A stretch of 64,000 nucleotides of DNA, taken from positions 1 to 64,000 of the forward strand of contig MCFE01000097.1 of NCBI GenBank assembly GCA_002104905.1. Reading direction: 5' to 3'. Below are positions 1-11,273 of this stretch, one piece after another; position 1 is the stretch's first letter, and the number at the start of each line of letters is the position of its first letter. The DNA is from Basidiobolus meristosporus CBS 931.73 (taxonomy: Eukaryota > Basidiobolomycota > Basidiobolomycetes > Basidiobolales > Basidiobolaceae). Under the pieces are notes generated by a model. It had not been told where the DNA came from. It was given only the letters and a program-made list of their open reading frames with translations, and made no database searches. A program made the translations under genes and the position numbers.

Positions 1-758
1 TCTGGTCAATAGTTATGAAGACAAAGAAGTACCTGTGCCTGTACAAGAACAAACTTGGGAAAGAATCAAATATAATAAAAGATACCAACTCTGAGTATTC
101 CTCACAAGTAGTGCCTTCAAGGCCAGTTGGCTATCAGCGCAGTTTCCTGGGAGTGTCCTGTGGTCTGGAGTTGGAAGTTCAGGTAGCAGTAGGTAGCAGT
201 GATCATGCCAATCAACAGGTTGATATATTGATAAAAGAAATGATGATTTGTTGTTGAGGGATTGTCTCCCTGATACACTTTTCTCACTGGCTAAGTGAAT
301 ACTAATCATGGTGTTCCAGTAGGTTCCAGAGATCAATACAAATCTTGATGACATCAGAATGAGCTAAGAGTATTCTAAGTAGGTGCCAGAATGTCCTAAG
401 AGGCACAGCAGATCCAACCCATCAGGAATCAGTACTCTGAAATCTGTGTAACATAGGGATACCATATATGGTATAGAAATGGTAGGGATGGGGACACAGG
501 TTGATCATGTGCCACAGCTACTGGCACAGGTACCGGCCTAATATAGAAGCACCTACACCTAATAAGTGTACATTAGGTGAGGGATAACTTATGCACTAAG
601 GTAAGCAGGTGTGATAGTCAGCCAGCTTATGGGATAGTATTGATCAAGTAAGACAAATGGGATAAAACTAAAATAAGTGTAGTAGAGAAGTAGACAATAT
701 GGGAATGAGCACATCTGTCAGTGGGTGTCACTGTGACCCCACTACACCAGCCTCTTGA
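1..758. other. Unassigned AT-rich sequence at the window edge
   Basis: No gene or repeat boundary is recognised. Short open frames exist, but none resembles a known family. A short frame at about 2-110 on the plus strand reads like a basic protein tail before a stop. It could be the end of a transposon ORF cut by the window edge, but this is only a guess. Confidence 0.4.
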
Positions 759-1602
759 ATATTAGCCCACTTTCATTATTGCACTCAACAGCTTCTCAGA
801 TCTTCCATGACTTTTGATTTTAGGCTTTTGCATCAATACCACATTGTCTCCCCCCCATTCTGCGATAGGTTTTCTGTGGGCTTTATCATTGGGCACTGTT
901 GATGTGCTTCAAAGACTATATGGTGTTCCTCTGCTGTTACATTGGAAAATGGCTTGAGTGACATTGAGCTACTTGAGTTCCTTCTTTGCAGCAAAGTTAT
1001 TGCTTTCCCTCCCAGGGATGTTGATTGCTCTACATGTATCATCCGCTCATCCTGTTTCTAGACTATTTCCTTATTTCTCTAGGCCACCACATCTATCCTA
1101 TCTGCCACTGCACCTAATTGCTCCACTAATGTTTTGGTGTGTGCTAACAACATACTTGCTCATAGGGGTGGTGGTGATGTTATGATGACAACCTGCTGGT
1201 CTTCAACTAAAGGTACTGTGTTTATTACATTCTCATCTATCTGAGCATAATGTTCAGCTTGCAACTCCACAGAGGTTTGCAGTTGCCTACTTGACTGAGA
1301 GCCTGAGGAGTCTGCAATATTACCTTCAGTTGGCACACTTTCAACATGGTCTTTTTTATATGTAGCCCTGCTTGTTGCACTGAATGGCAAAGCAAGCTGA
1401 TGTCCAACCATTCTTCTGCAGCCATCAGTGGCAAGGTTTGGTTGGGAACCAGACAACTTTGCTATTTTTTTGGTAGCATATATATGGAAGTGAGTTAAAC
1501 CAAAGGGAAAATAGTGTTACACATATGTATGTATGTGGTGCCACAACTTTATTTATAATGCTTACTTTGGTAGGTCATAATTGAATCTTACATTCATGTA
1601 GG
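759..1602 (-). mobile_element. Repeat X, N-terminal coding fragment (copy 1)
   Basis: This stretch is a diverged same-orientation copy of 25150-26029. Shared peptides on the minus strand include the start region (SGSQ), a stretch ending DQQV-IITSPPP and an SSSSMS-NVTAEEHH segment. In this copy the start is broken: an A run near 1460-1475 has lost a base relative to the 25.9-kb copy, so the original ATG runs into a stop after five codons. Homology ends at about 1602, just after a shared stretch reading roughly ACTTTATTTATAATGCTTAC. The protein family is not recognised. Confidence 0.6.
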
Positions 1603-1698
1603 TGCAATGTCTCAAATACAACACTGTCTTAAACTTGCATGGGTATTAATCAAAAGTGATACAATAGCATTGCATTGTTGAAGAACACACTGTTTGCC

Positions 1699-2006
1699 CC
1701 ATGGACAAGACTACTTTGATTCAGTGCCATAAGAAAAGAGAAAAAGACCATGTGGCTTTTGTAGCAAGCCTCTCAGCCATGAAGTATGCAGACAGCATAG
1801 GAAATGCAACAAGGCTCACAGCAAGTGTGATGCCACACAAGTCATATTTAATCCTTCATTAGTCACCACTGTACCAACATTATCTTGCCAGCCAGTTGAT
1901 ACTTCTATATTGGCACCTGGCCATCTTTGTCACCTTGCTCAAACTGAGTCAGGTGAGTTTGTGATGCCTTTTAGCTCTCCTCAGCCTTCTGAATATGGCA
2001 CATAGA
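1699..2006 (+). pseudogene. Cys/His-rich coding remnant, possible zinc-binding domain
   Basis: An ATG at about 1699 opens a frame that, after one apparent frameshift near 1731-1740, runs to a stop near 2003. The peptide is unusually Cys/His-rich: RPCGFCSKPLSHEVC is followed by RQHRKCNKAHSKC. Pairs of Cys and His at short spacing suggest metal binding. It resembles the zinc modules of transposon proteins, but no family is recognised and no partner copy is seen in the window. Because the frame is broken, this is a remnant rather than a gene. Confidence 0.35.
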
Positions 2007-2029
2007 GTGATAACTCTGACAAAGAAGGC

Positions 2030-2745
2030 TCACTGATGGATTGTGAGCCTTTCTCCCCTAACAACATTACCATGCATGAGCTCACAGTCAATGATCTTCA
2101 TCCTTATTGGCTGAGTAATACAATCAATTATGTGAGAGCTTCCATCAGCTGTTGAGATTGAAGTTGATTTAGTGGGTTCCCAGTTGATACCAGCCTTCAA
2201 AGCAAATTGCTCAGATATGTACTCATGCAATGCTCCTGAGTCAACCATGATCCTGTCAGGTACTCCATTATTTACTCCATTCAAATATAATATCATTCCT
2301 AAGATTGAGGTCATCAAGGATAGGTATTTGCTGTCATATCAAAGGTGTGCTCTGAGTCTTCTTTAAGCTCATCCCCCTTGTTACTATGCTCAAGGGCTTC
2401 TATATGGTTCAAGGTTCTTGATATCTGATGTCCATTTCTTCTCTGAGGGCAGTACTTTGCAATATGTCCCTGCTGGTGGCAATTGAAGCAAAGTCCTCTG
2501 TTCTTACATTCTTCCAAGGTAGGATTCTTCTGCATAGCATCTATTTCCATTGGCACTGGCTCTGATTGTCTTCTTTCATAGTGCTTGTAGCCTGTCTGAT
2601 TAGTTATTGTGGGCTTCCCAACACCAAACATAGTTGAATTGTTGGCAAGGGCAAGCTTGATGGCTTCTTCAATAGTCTGAGGTGTTTGACAAATCACTTC
2701 CTTGCAAGTTCCTTCTGTCAACCCATCAACAAGAATTCAACTACT
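2030..2745 (-). pseudogene. Retrotransposon gag-protease fragment (Ty3/gypsy-like)
   Basis: On the minus strand, 2314-2721 encodes a gag C-terminus. A TEGTCKEVICQTPQTIEEAI segment is typical of Ty3/gypsy capsid ends. It is followed by MEIDAM and an intact CCHC zinc knuckle (CFNCHQQGHIAKYC). After a stop, 2030-2317 carries a retropepsin-like segment with the catalytic DSGA. The order capsid-knuckle-protease fits a gag-pol polyprotein. Upstream, near 2745, the reading frame hits a stop and the sequence changes into repeat Y, so the fragment is truncated at its 5' end. No reverse transcriptase follows. Confidence 0.6.
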
Positions 2746-4584
2746 GAACTGGTCAGCAGTGCAACATGCTGACACATTTTTTTACTTGCCAAAGGCTCTG
2801 GTAGTGGAGGCATTTCATGTGGGTCATCATCAGTCAGTTCACCAGAAGTAACTTGCTGATGGTCAGGTGAGTTGGCATGTGCAGGTGCAACTTGATGTGC
2901 TAGCATAGCCCTTGGCTTAGTTTGATGTGATCTTGCTTATTGACACAACTTGGCCTGTCCCAAAGGACCTGTATCTGAGTTAGCAGCTCAACAAGTTCTG
3001 GTGGTTTTGCTCTGAAGCATGCATGTTGACCTCACACACATTGACACAGTGAGGAGTGCTCTTGTGAAGGGTGCTGGTATAGCTTGGAATGGAGTGCGCT
3101 GGCATGCTGAGGTTGCAAGGGATGGTAAGGAATCCAGCAAGGGGTGCCAGTGCAGCCTGGATGCTGTTGCTTGCAGTCTGCGTTCTTCCTCTTGATGCTC
3201 ACCTTCTGATTCCTCAAGGTATTCACTTACCTTCTGTCTAATACTTTGGAACTGTAGCCTGGATGAGTCCTGTGTATATTGCTCTTGGAAGCCACCTGGC
3301 TCTACTAATATTTCATATAGTACATTAGTCATTTGAGGCAAAGACACCTTCAAAACTTGCTCATTTCCCAAAGTTAAGGCACAAAAAGATGTGCTTGGAC
3401 TGTACTGAGCAAATTGCAAGCAAATTGTTTCTGTACGGCTTCCTCATCAAATTTCCTCACTCTCAGCTCATTTTTGCATTCAATACTTGTCTTGTTATAT
3501 AACTTCTTACATACATCTGCTGGCATCTTGATGTAGAGCTTATGTCACAACATTCTACTCATATTCTTTCATCTTTGTCAACTCTCTGAGGTATCTGGTT
3601 CTGCAAGATTAATGAGTAGTGCCCAAATACCTATATGAAGGCTCATCATAGACACTTGGACCACACTAAATTTATTGGGCAAGAATTCCAATAGATCCAG
3701 CATTGACTTCTCTAGCCCTGACTGTGCTTGTGAGCTGTTGGATGGGTTTTGTCAGGGTTGTACTAAGGGTGAGTTGAGACTTGGTACAAGGACCATAGTG
3801 ATGGATTTGGATACTTATACAGTGGTGTATTGGCATCAACCAGGTCTTATGTGAAATAGATATGAAAACTAATGAGATTGTTGAATTTTTGTTATGTTAT
3901 GCATGATGCATCTTGGATTGAATTGTCATGGATTGGATCCCATCTATTGCAGATCTCAAATTTGATTATAGACTTGTTTGTAAAGCATCAATAAAAATAC
4001 CAAGTCATTGTTATACAATGATTTTTGCAACATAATGATGGATTCATGGAAACTGATGGAGATTTAATCATAATGCATGGAAAGTCATATAAATAAGGCT
4101 GATGGTACTAAATTGATTCAAATTACCTCAGCCCAATTGCCTACCAATTTCAAAGTGACTCACTCATCATATTGTGTGCTTAACAAGAAGAAGCTCTCAA
4201 TTAGATACTTAATCATCATAGAGTGAGGGTAGAGCATTCATTTGGATCTCTGAAGAGACTAAGCATATTGGCAGGTAGATATATAGGAGAGTTATATAAA
4301 GGAGAAAACCGTGGAATAGCTGAAATAGTTAAGATACTCATCAATACACAGTATTTTCATACAAGTAGACTTCCACTGAGAGAAATGTGTCAGTAGCATT
4401 TTGAAGAGTATATAAAGCAATCAAAGCACTACTCTGAGCAACATAAGTAAGATTTAGTAAGTTTACCAGTAGCTGTATCCTACCACTGGCATTATGGTAG
4501 AAATTATAGTGCCAGACGGTGCCATACAGTGCCAAATCAATCCAGCACTATAAAAAGGCTAGCACTATCTAACAGAACAAGTCT
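2746..4584 (-). mobile_element. Repeat Y, copy 1 (truncated), ending in a TIR
   Basis: This is homologous, in inverted orientation, to most of 14145-17000. The right end at 4584 carries the terminal motif seen in copy 2 and in the foldback element (reading inward AGACTTGTTC, then TAGTGC). The minus-strand frame 2988-3419 aligns with plus-strand 15940-16330: both contain MTNVL-EILVEP, then an SLLD-type hydrophobic stretch and an acidic EESEGEHQEEE segment. A second Pro/acidic segment (2718-2906) aligns with 16870-16990. The left side is lost at about 2745, where gag-protease sequence begins. The encoded protein is not recognised. Confidence 0.65.
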
Positions 4585-4829
4585 ACTATGTGCATGGTAT
4601 AAATGAACAACTGTTATGTGGCTGGCAATATATATCCAGAGACAATCCTGATACTAGCATGTATTAACAGTTGTATGACATTCACCTCAGAAATGCAACC
4701 ATTGAAAAGTATTCAGCTTGGCAGGAATCCTGTATCATTGGGGAAGACATTGTTCATACTTCAGATATATTCCGGTAATACCCCATCTGAAGAAGCTCAT
4801 GCAGTCCAACAAATAATGTGAGGCTATAA

Positions 4830-5640
4830 AGTTTGGCACTAAGTTTCAATCAAGTGCAAACATACCCAATATATTTGATGGCATACATTACAAACAGCTA
4901 AAATGGACAGGCTACTATGAAGGTATGAACAACAATGCACTTCCCTTGGCACTTGATGGATTCTCAGGTATTCTGCTAGCAAATCCTGCTGGCCACTGAT
5001 TCTCATCAACCTGAATTTGCTACCTATCTTAAGGTATGAGAGCCAAATCTGATGGTAGTCTCACTGGTATCTGGGACTAAATCACCATTCAACCTGGATA
5101 GCTACCTGTATCCATTGCTGGATGCACTTTGTAGGCTTTCAAGCAGGATAATATAGATGGCTGTCATGTCAAAGCACATATCATTATCTGCATTGGAGAT
5201 ACCCCAGCCATCAGCAAGGAAGCTTGCTATCCAGGCACATTTAAAGGCATTGCTGCCTATTGTGTGAGATCTGGGGGATTTACTTCATAACTCACACTTA
5301 TTATCAATAACTTAACAACCAAACATAAACACAAGAACATTGTCTTCCTGAGAGAACATACAGAAGTCAGCATACAATTGCAGCAAAGATGGTAGGCTAT
5401 TAGCTATTGGCTGGAATATCGAATTAATCAGAAACCAGAGATACTCAACATAGAAGGAATCTGTTTGAGTAAAACCTTTTCACTGGGAGCTGTAGATCTA
5501 CTTTTCAATAATATTCCTGTACTGATGACCAAGTTGTACATGTAGCATTTTGTGCTGAATGAGCACCTTGGTATACTGGAGATATTTGAGAGAATTGGCA
5601 AGATGTTACAGAGTATCTGCTATCCTAGGTGTTTTTCACA
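4830..5640 (+). pseudogene. Tnp2-like (EnSpm/CACTA) transposase remnant
   Basis: Reading through several stops, the plus-strand translation keeps the order of motifs of Tnp2-type transposases: FDGIHYKQL, then LPLALDGFSG-ILLANPAGH, then a VKAHIIICIGDTPAISKEA segment followed by YPGTFKGIAAYC, which matches the family's GD-PA-SK...GH-S-KGCR-C pattern. A later GAVDLLFNN-P segment fits the family's D-MHL-FEN region. The recognition is by remembered motif pattern only. Many stops show it is dead. It lies just outside the TIR of repeat Y copy 1, and whether the two belong together is unknown. Confidence 0.45.
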
Positions 5641-6350
5641 GGCTCCAATCAACATTCACACTCATCTGCAACAATACAAGTGCAAGGTTTTGATGAACTG
5701 CATATGTATTAATTGAATCAGCCTTTTGAAGCTATCTCAACCTAGAATTAATTAGAAGCATTGGGAGCCATATGTAGTCATAGTATAAATACTGATCCAG
5801 AAGCAGATCACTAACACCAACCTAACAGTTTTACTAAAGTTGTTTGTAATAAGATTTAAGCAGCTACACTACTAGTATAAGGTTAACTGTGTAGAGCACT
5901 GCCACCACTGAATCCATACTCCGCTCCATGTTGCTTGGTGTGTGGAAACTATTGGGCCTTGCTTCACCTTTTGAGAGTTTCGTATGGGGCAGATGTGTAG
6001 GGAGATAGGAAGATGAGTCAAGTTGCAAGTACTACCATATCCCAATTTCATCAAGAATATTAACTTTTAGTCTGTTATAGGTGAGATGAGTTGGCTCATG
6101 GGGGACAGCCAGGAAGAGTCAGAGAATACTCAGTACCGATGTGCACATAGAAACACTTATGCCTATAGCATTAAGAAGCTAACTAGCCCCAATGTGCGGG
6201 TCACCAGTAAAATAATGCAAAGTTGAGTTGGGTGCAACAAGCAACTTGATTTTATTAGGAAAACTCTACCAAGGTATGCCAAATTTCTCTTGGTCACAAG
6301 CCAATTTCTACACCTTCAATATTGATTTCCTACAAACAAGAGCTGGAGTG
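5641..6350. other. No recognisable feature
   Basis: This is AT-rich spacer between the transposase remnant and copia element A. No credible frame or known repeat is seen. Confidence 0.4.
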
Positions 6351-6719
6351 TGTTGAAATATTGGACTATTTGGTATCATTCAGCAGCTAAATATTTATTT
6401 AACAGTTCTAGACTAGTCTTGGTCAATGAAGGACTAATTTGCAGTCCTAACTTTGCCAGTTTCCTCACATCTATGATCTTTTGATTATTCCCCCATGGTG
6501 AGGATCACATTAGCACTTTGACCAAGCATTATGTACTAACCCTGAAACTGCTACAGAATGCTTCTGAATATTGAGAAACCCTCCTTACTTAGTGTTACTG
6601 CTGTATTACCTCTACAAAGGTATAATTACTGATCCTCTTTATGAATAAACAACAGATCAAGTATTTTCACTTTATCTTGATAAGTTCCTTATATCCAGAT
6701 CACTTCTCAAATTGCAACA
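6351..6719 (+). repeat. 5' LTR of copia A
   Basis: The 369-bp direct repeat partner is at 10905-11273. It starts TGTTGAAATATTGG and ends TTGCAACA, with the TG...CA ends usual for LTRs. Confidence 0.9.
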
Positions 6720-6732
6720 GGTTATGAGCCTC
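6720..6732 (+). promoter_or_regulatory. Primer-binding site, half tRNA-iMet type
   Basis: GGTTATGAGCC directly follows the 5' LTR. It is complementary to the anticodon stem-loop of initiator tRNA-Met (GGCTCATAACC), not to the tRNA 3' end. This is the half-tRNA primer arrangement known from Drosophila copia. The same site, with one change, follows an LTR at 21701. Confidence 0.7.
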
Positions 6733-6755
6733 AATTGCCTTAACCTATTCTAAGG

Positions 6756-7480
6756 ATGACTTCTACCACCAAACAGAGCAACACAAACAGCTTCCCTGTA
6801 AAGGAGAGGTTTGATGGGAAGAACTACCTACTTTGGAGAATCAAGATGCAGATCCTCCTTGCAGAAAGAAAGCTTTGGAATACAGTAGCAGGGAACCCAA
6901 AGGAGCAGCAGAAAAGTGGAGAAGTTTTAAGAGAAGTAGAAAAAGGCCTTTGATGCTATATGTATCAATGTGCAAGATTCCTTCATTGGACAAATACATG
7001 CTTCATATACTGGCAAAGCAGCATGTGAATCTTTAGAGAAGATCATTAGTGCAAAGTCAGTATTAAGCAAGCTTTATTCAAAGCAAAAGTTCTTCAACAA
7101 ATGGAAGAAGCCAGATGATGAGATGACACAACTCATTACTAGAGTGGAGACTCTTGCAGAAGAGTTCTACAGCACTAATGCTGGTGTAGATGATGAACAA
7201 AAGATACACTGTCAGCTTTGCAGCCTACCAGACATGTATGATCCACTCATACTTTCTTTTGAAAGCAGAGAAGACAACTTGACTTTGGACTATGTCAAAG
7301 GCAGACTTCTCTATGAAGAACTCAGGTGTAATGATCAAGCAGAGAAAATTGAAGAAAATGCTTTATTAAGCTCAGAAAGGGACGCAGAAAAGAAGGGAAA
7401 GCAACAAAACCAAAGATAACCTGGTTGCTGTAACTACAGTAAGAAGCCAGAATACTGGGCAAGAGAATGCAACAAGAAAC
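6756..7480 (+). pseudogene. Copia A gag (broken)
   Basis: It starts at an ATG 24 bases after the primer site, with a first frame MTSTTKQSNTNSF...FDGKNYLLWRIKMQ that is typical of copia Gag. A frameshift near 6953 moves coding to the frame at 6970-7419, which carries the UBN2-like capsid region (SKLYSKQKFFNKW, then MYDPLILSFESRE). A stop follows. The zinc knuckle just after it reads CNYSKKPEYWAREC, where CX2CX4HX4C is expected, so one Cys is Ser and the His is Tyr. Confidence 0.8.
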
Positions 7481-7559
7481 AAGTAGACAGAAAACAGAAA
7501 CTAGAGCAGGCAAACCATATAAATACTGATGAACAGTTATTTGTGACTGTACAAGATGG

Positions 7560-10500
7560 TGCAAGTAACGAAAGTAATGAATGGTAAACTGACTCTGGAG
7601 TATCACAGCATATTTGTGGTATAAAGGAGTGGTTCAGCAATTTAAAGACTATTCCTGTGAGAAAGGTGTATCTGGGAGACAACTCTGCACTAGAAGCTAC
7701 AGCCAGTGGGTTTCTACTACCAAATATGAGTGATATCTCAGAGGCTACAGCAGTAAAGCTGACTGACATAATTTACGTACCTGGAATAGCTAAGAATCTA
7801 CTCTGAGTCAGTAAAGCAACTGCTCAGGGACTGAAATTTGCTCTTACTAAGCTCAACTGCTCAACACTGAGTGAAAATGGACAATTATTAGCTTTGGGAG
7901 CCAGAGATCACAGTTTATACTAGTTACAATGCAAGATCATTGTACCTGAGTTTGCCAACATTGCTGAAGCTGATGGAACTAACTGGGAGATATTGCATAG
8001 AATGCTAGGACACATTAGGGAACAGACAATGAGCCAACTGGTGAGAAATGAGCTTGCTTCAGGCCTAATTTTACTCAGTGGCAATCAAATAGAGTTTCTG
8101 TAAGGGATGCTCATATGGCAAACAAGCTAGGCAACATTTCAGGAGCTCAAGAGGCATCAACACCACCAAAGTTCTGGCTATTGTACACTCAGATATATGT
8201 GGGCCCATGAGAACACAGACTTTTTAGCTTAGAGATACTATATGACTTTTGTTGATGACAAGACAATACAGACATGGGTATACTTCCTCAAACAAGGATG
8301 AGGCTTTAGAGATGCCTAAACACTTCAAGAATATGGCAGAAACACAAACTGAGTGTATATTGAAGATACTTCAGAGTGACAATGGAGGGGTATACTGCTC
8401 AAAGGAGTTTACAAAATACTGCTTATCTACTTATATAACTCCACAGACCATTGTTCCACATACTCCACAGCAAAATGGAGTAGCAGAACATGCAAATAGA
8501 ACAATTGTGGAGATGGTAAGATCTATGCTACATGATAAGGGAATGGACTACAAGTTTTGAGCTGATTCTATTGCTACCATGGTTTACATCAAGAATAGAT
8601 GCCCATCAACAGCACTACATGATTCTACACCCATTGAAGCATCTACAGGCAATTAACCTGACCTCCAGCACCTCAGGATCTTTGGCAGTGATGTCTTTTA
8701 TCACATCCCTGAAAAAAAAGCTCAAAGCTGGGACCAAAGAGTAGAAAAGGTATCTTTCTTGGGTATTGTGATGATACTAAAGGGTATAAAGTGTAATATG
8801 GCAAAATTCAGTTTTGAGCTGAATCTGTTGCTACCATGGTACACATCAAGAATACATGCCCAACAACAGCACTACATGATTCTACACCCATTGAAGCATA
8901 TACAGGCAAAAAAACCAGATTTCCAGCACCTTAGGATCCTTGGCAGTAATGTCTTTGATCACATCCCTGACAAAAAATGCGCAAAGCTGGAACCAAAGAG
9001 TAGAAAAGGGATCTTTCTTGGGTATTGTGATGACACTAAAGGGTATAGAGTGTAATATGGCAAAATTCAGAGGCTCATCACAAGCAGGGATGTGGTATTT
9101 GAGGAGAATTCAGATCAGCAAGCTGCAGGTATTATTGGCCAGCTGCCCAATGATGAAATCAGCGTTAATGAAGATGATATGTACAATATTCAGCCATATA
9201 CCAAAGACAATTCCACCAGTTCCAGATCAGAGCAGATTATCCCAGTTGGGAGCTCTACCATAATCAGAGATGCCCTTGGTTCCTGGTGGCAGATATCCAG
9301 TGATCATGAAGCTGCTTCTCTTGCCTTATGTGCCAAACCTCAGATTCTGGAACAGGCAATGCAAAGTCCAGATGCTACTATTTGGCAACAAGCCATGCAG
9401 GAGGATTATCAATCATTGATCAAAGCAAAAACATGGGAACAGGTAAATCACCAAATGGACAATGCCAATAGAATGTAGATGGGTCTACAATACCAAGATT
9501 ACCTCAAATGGTACTGTTGATAAGTACACGGCTAGATTGGTAGCTAAAGGCTATTCCCAGATCCAGGGACTAGACTTTAAGGCATCATTTGCTCTGGTTG
9601 CCAGGTTTAACTCCATTAGGACTGTTCTAGCCCTGGTATCTGTACACAGTCAATATCTACACCAAATGGACGTCAAAGCAGTCTTTTTAATTGGGGATTT
9701 GCAAGAAACTATTTATATGCAGCAACCAGATGACTTTACCATTCCAAAAGGCTCCCATAAGGTGTTCAGAATCAGAAAGCTGTTGTATGGCTTGAGTAGG
9801 CACCTAGAGCATGGTGTAACAAGATTGACAAATATCTAGAGGAGATTAGGTTCAGATGTAGCACTGCAGACCAGTGTATATATGTGAAACAGCTCAACAA
9901 GGGTGTGATTATCCTATTTCTTTGTGTGGCTGACCTACTAAAAGCTACCAGTGACCAGGAGGCACTTAAGCAGACATAATCAGATCTCTTCAACAAGTTT
10001 GAGATGAAAGATCTAGGAAAATTGAGCTATTTTCTTGGAATTAAAGTGAATCACAACATAGCTACACAGAAAGCTGTGCTGAATCAGTCTAGGTACATCA
10101 GCAACATTCATAGACGCTTTAAAATGGATAATTGTAAGCCTGCAGCTACCTCTATGGACATTAATTGAAAATTGAGCAAGTCAGCCAGTTTTAGGTGAAA
10201 ACTGCTCAACTACAGACCAAAACTCTTCCTATCAATCAATGATTGGTAGCCTCATGTACTTGATGGCTTCTTAACATCCATATATTGCAGTGGCAGTTGA
10301 AAAAGTTGGTCAATTCATACAGAATTATGGATCAAATCAAATTACAGCAATTAGGCAGATTTTCTGATATCCACAAGGTACCATATATATGGTAATAGAA
10401 TACTTTGGAGCAGCTAATAGGCAAATATTTGATGGTTATAGTGATTTAGATTGGGGTAGAGATCTGATTGACATATACTCTAACACTGGGTATGTATTTC

Positions 10501-10890
10501 TTTATGCTGGTGCAGCTATTACTTGGAATTGCAAGAAACAACCAACTGTGGCCCTATCTACAACTGAAACTGAATATATTGCTGCTTGCCAAGCAACTAA
10601 GGAGGCTATATGGCTACGCAAATTATTTAAGAGCTTCAATTTAACTCAGATGAACCAACCTGTATTTACAAGATAATCAAATTTGTATTTCATAGCTGGA
10701 AATCCTACTAATGACACCAAAACTAAGCAAATAGATATACAACACCACTTTGGGAGGGAAGCTGTAGAAAATAACTTAGTAGAGTTAGTTTACTGTCTAA
10801 CTGACAAAATGGCGGCAGATATACTGACAAAACCACTAGCTAGACCATAAGTTAAGAATCTCAGAGAGGAACTAGGATTAAGAAATTATT
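7560..10890 (+). pseudogene. Copia A pol (protease-integrase-RT-RNase H), broken
   Basis: The protease DSG lies near 7590. The integrase region includes SDNGGVYCSKEF at about 8380 and PHTPQQNGVAEHANR at about 8460. RT carries CRWVYNTKI...[12 protein letters not shown] (9475-9560) and HQMDVKAVFLIGDL (9660). The active-site loop reads CVADLL at 9923-9940, where YVDDLL is expected, so one catalytic Asp is Ala. RNase H (10389-10676) has GYSDLDWG and STTETEYIAACQA. The C-terminus has DIQHHF...ADILTKPLAR. Stops and shifts occur throughout. A 257-bp tandem duplication interrupts the end of the integrase. Confidence 0.85.
8553..9069 (+). repeat. 257-bp tandem duplication within copia A integrase
   Basis: The unit 8553-8809 (from AGTTTTGAGCTGA to GCAAAATTC) is repeated at 8810-9069 with scattered differences. 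Each unit encodes the same integrase C-terminal part. The second copy keeps a cleaner frame (HIPDKKCAKLEPKSRKGIFL). Confidence 0.85.
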
Positions 10891-10904
10891 TAGTTGAGGG
10901 GGAG
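10891..10904 (+). promoter_or_regulatory. Polypurine tract of copia A
   Basis: The purine run GAGGGGGAG lies immediately upstream of the 3' LTR, where plus-strand DNA synthesis is primed in LTR retroelements. Confidence 0.7.
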
Positions 10905-11273
10905 TGATGCAATATTGGACTATTTGGTATCATTTAGCAGCTAAATATTTACTTAACAGTTCTAGACTAGTCTTGGCTGCTGTAGGGCTAATTTGCAGCC
11001 CCTACTCTGCCAGTTTCTTTGCATCTATGACCCTATGATTATTCCCCTTTAAGGAAGATTAAACTAACACTTTTTACCAACATTATGTACCAATCCTGAA
11101 ACTGTTACAGAATGCTCCTGAATGTTGAGAAACCCTCCTTACTTAGTGTTACTGCTGTATTACTTCTACAAAGGTTCAAATAATGATCCTCCTTTTGAAT
11201 AAACAGCTGTTCAACTGTTGTCACTATATTATGATAAGTTCCTTATATCCAAATCACTTCTTAAATTGCAACA
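10905..11273 (+). repeat. 3' LTR of copia A
   Basis: This is the 369-bp partner of 6351-6719. It begins TGATGCAATATTGG and ends TTGCAACA. Confidence 0.9.

Larger units (their letters stand above)
6351..11273 (+). mobile_element. Ty1/copia retrotransposon A, full-length but degenerate
   Basis: This 4.92-kb element has two 369-bp LTRs (6351-6719 and 10905-11273), a primer-binding site directly after the 5' LTR, gag, then protease-integrase-reverse transcriptase-RNase H, and a purine tract just before the 3' LTR. Integrase before RT identifies Ty1/copia. The flanking 5 bases are GAGTG (6346-6350) and GTGTG (11274-11278), a near-match target duplication. Many stops and frameshifts, a degraded zinc knuckle and a changed RT active site mean it is dead. 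The LTRs differ by scattered substitutions, so the insertion is not recent. Its LTRs differ from those of the other copia copies here. Confidence 0.9.
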
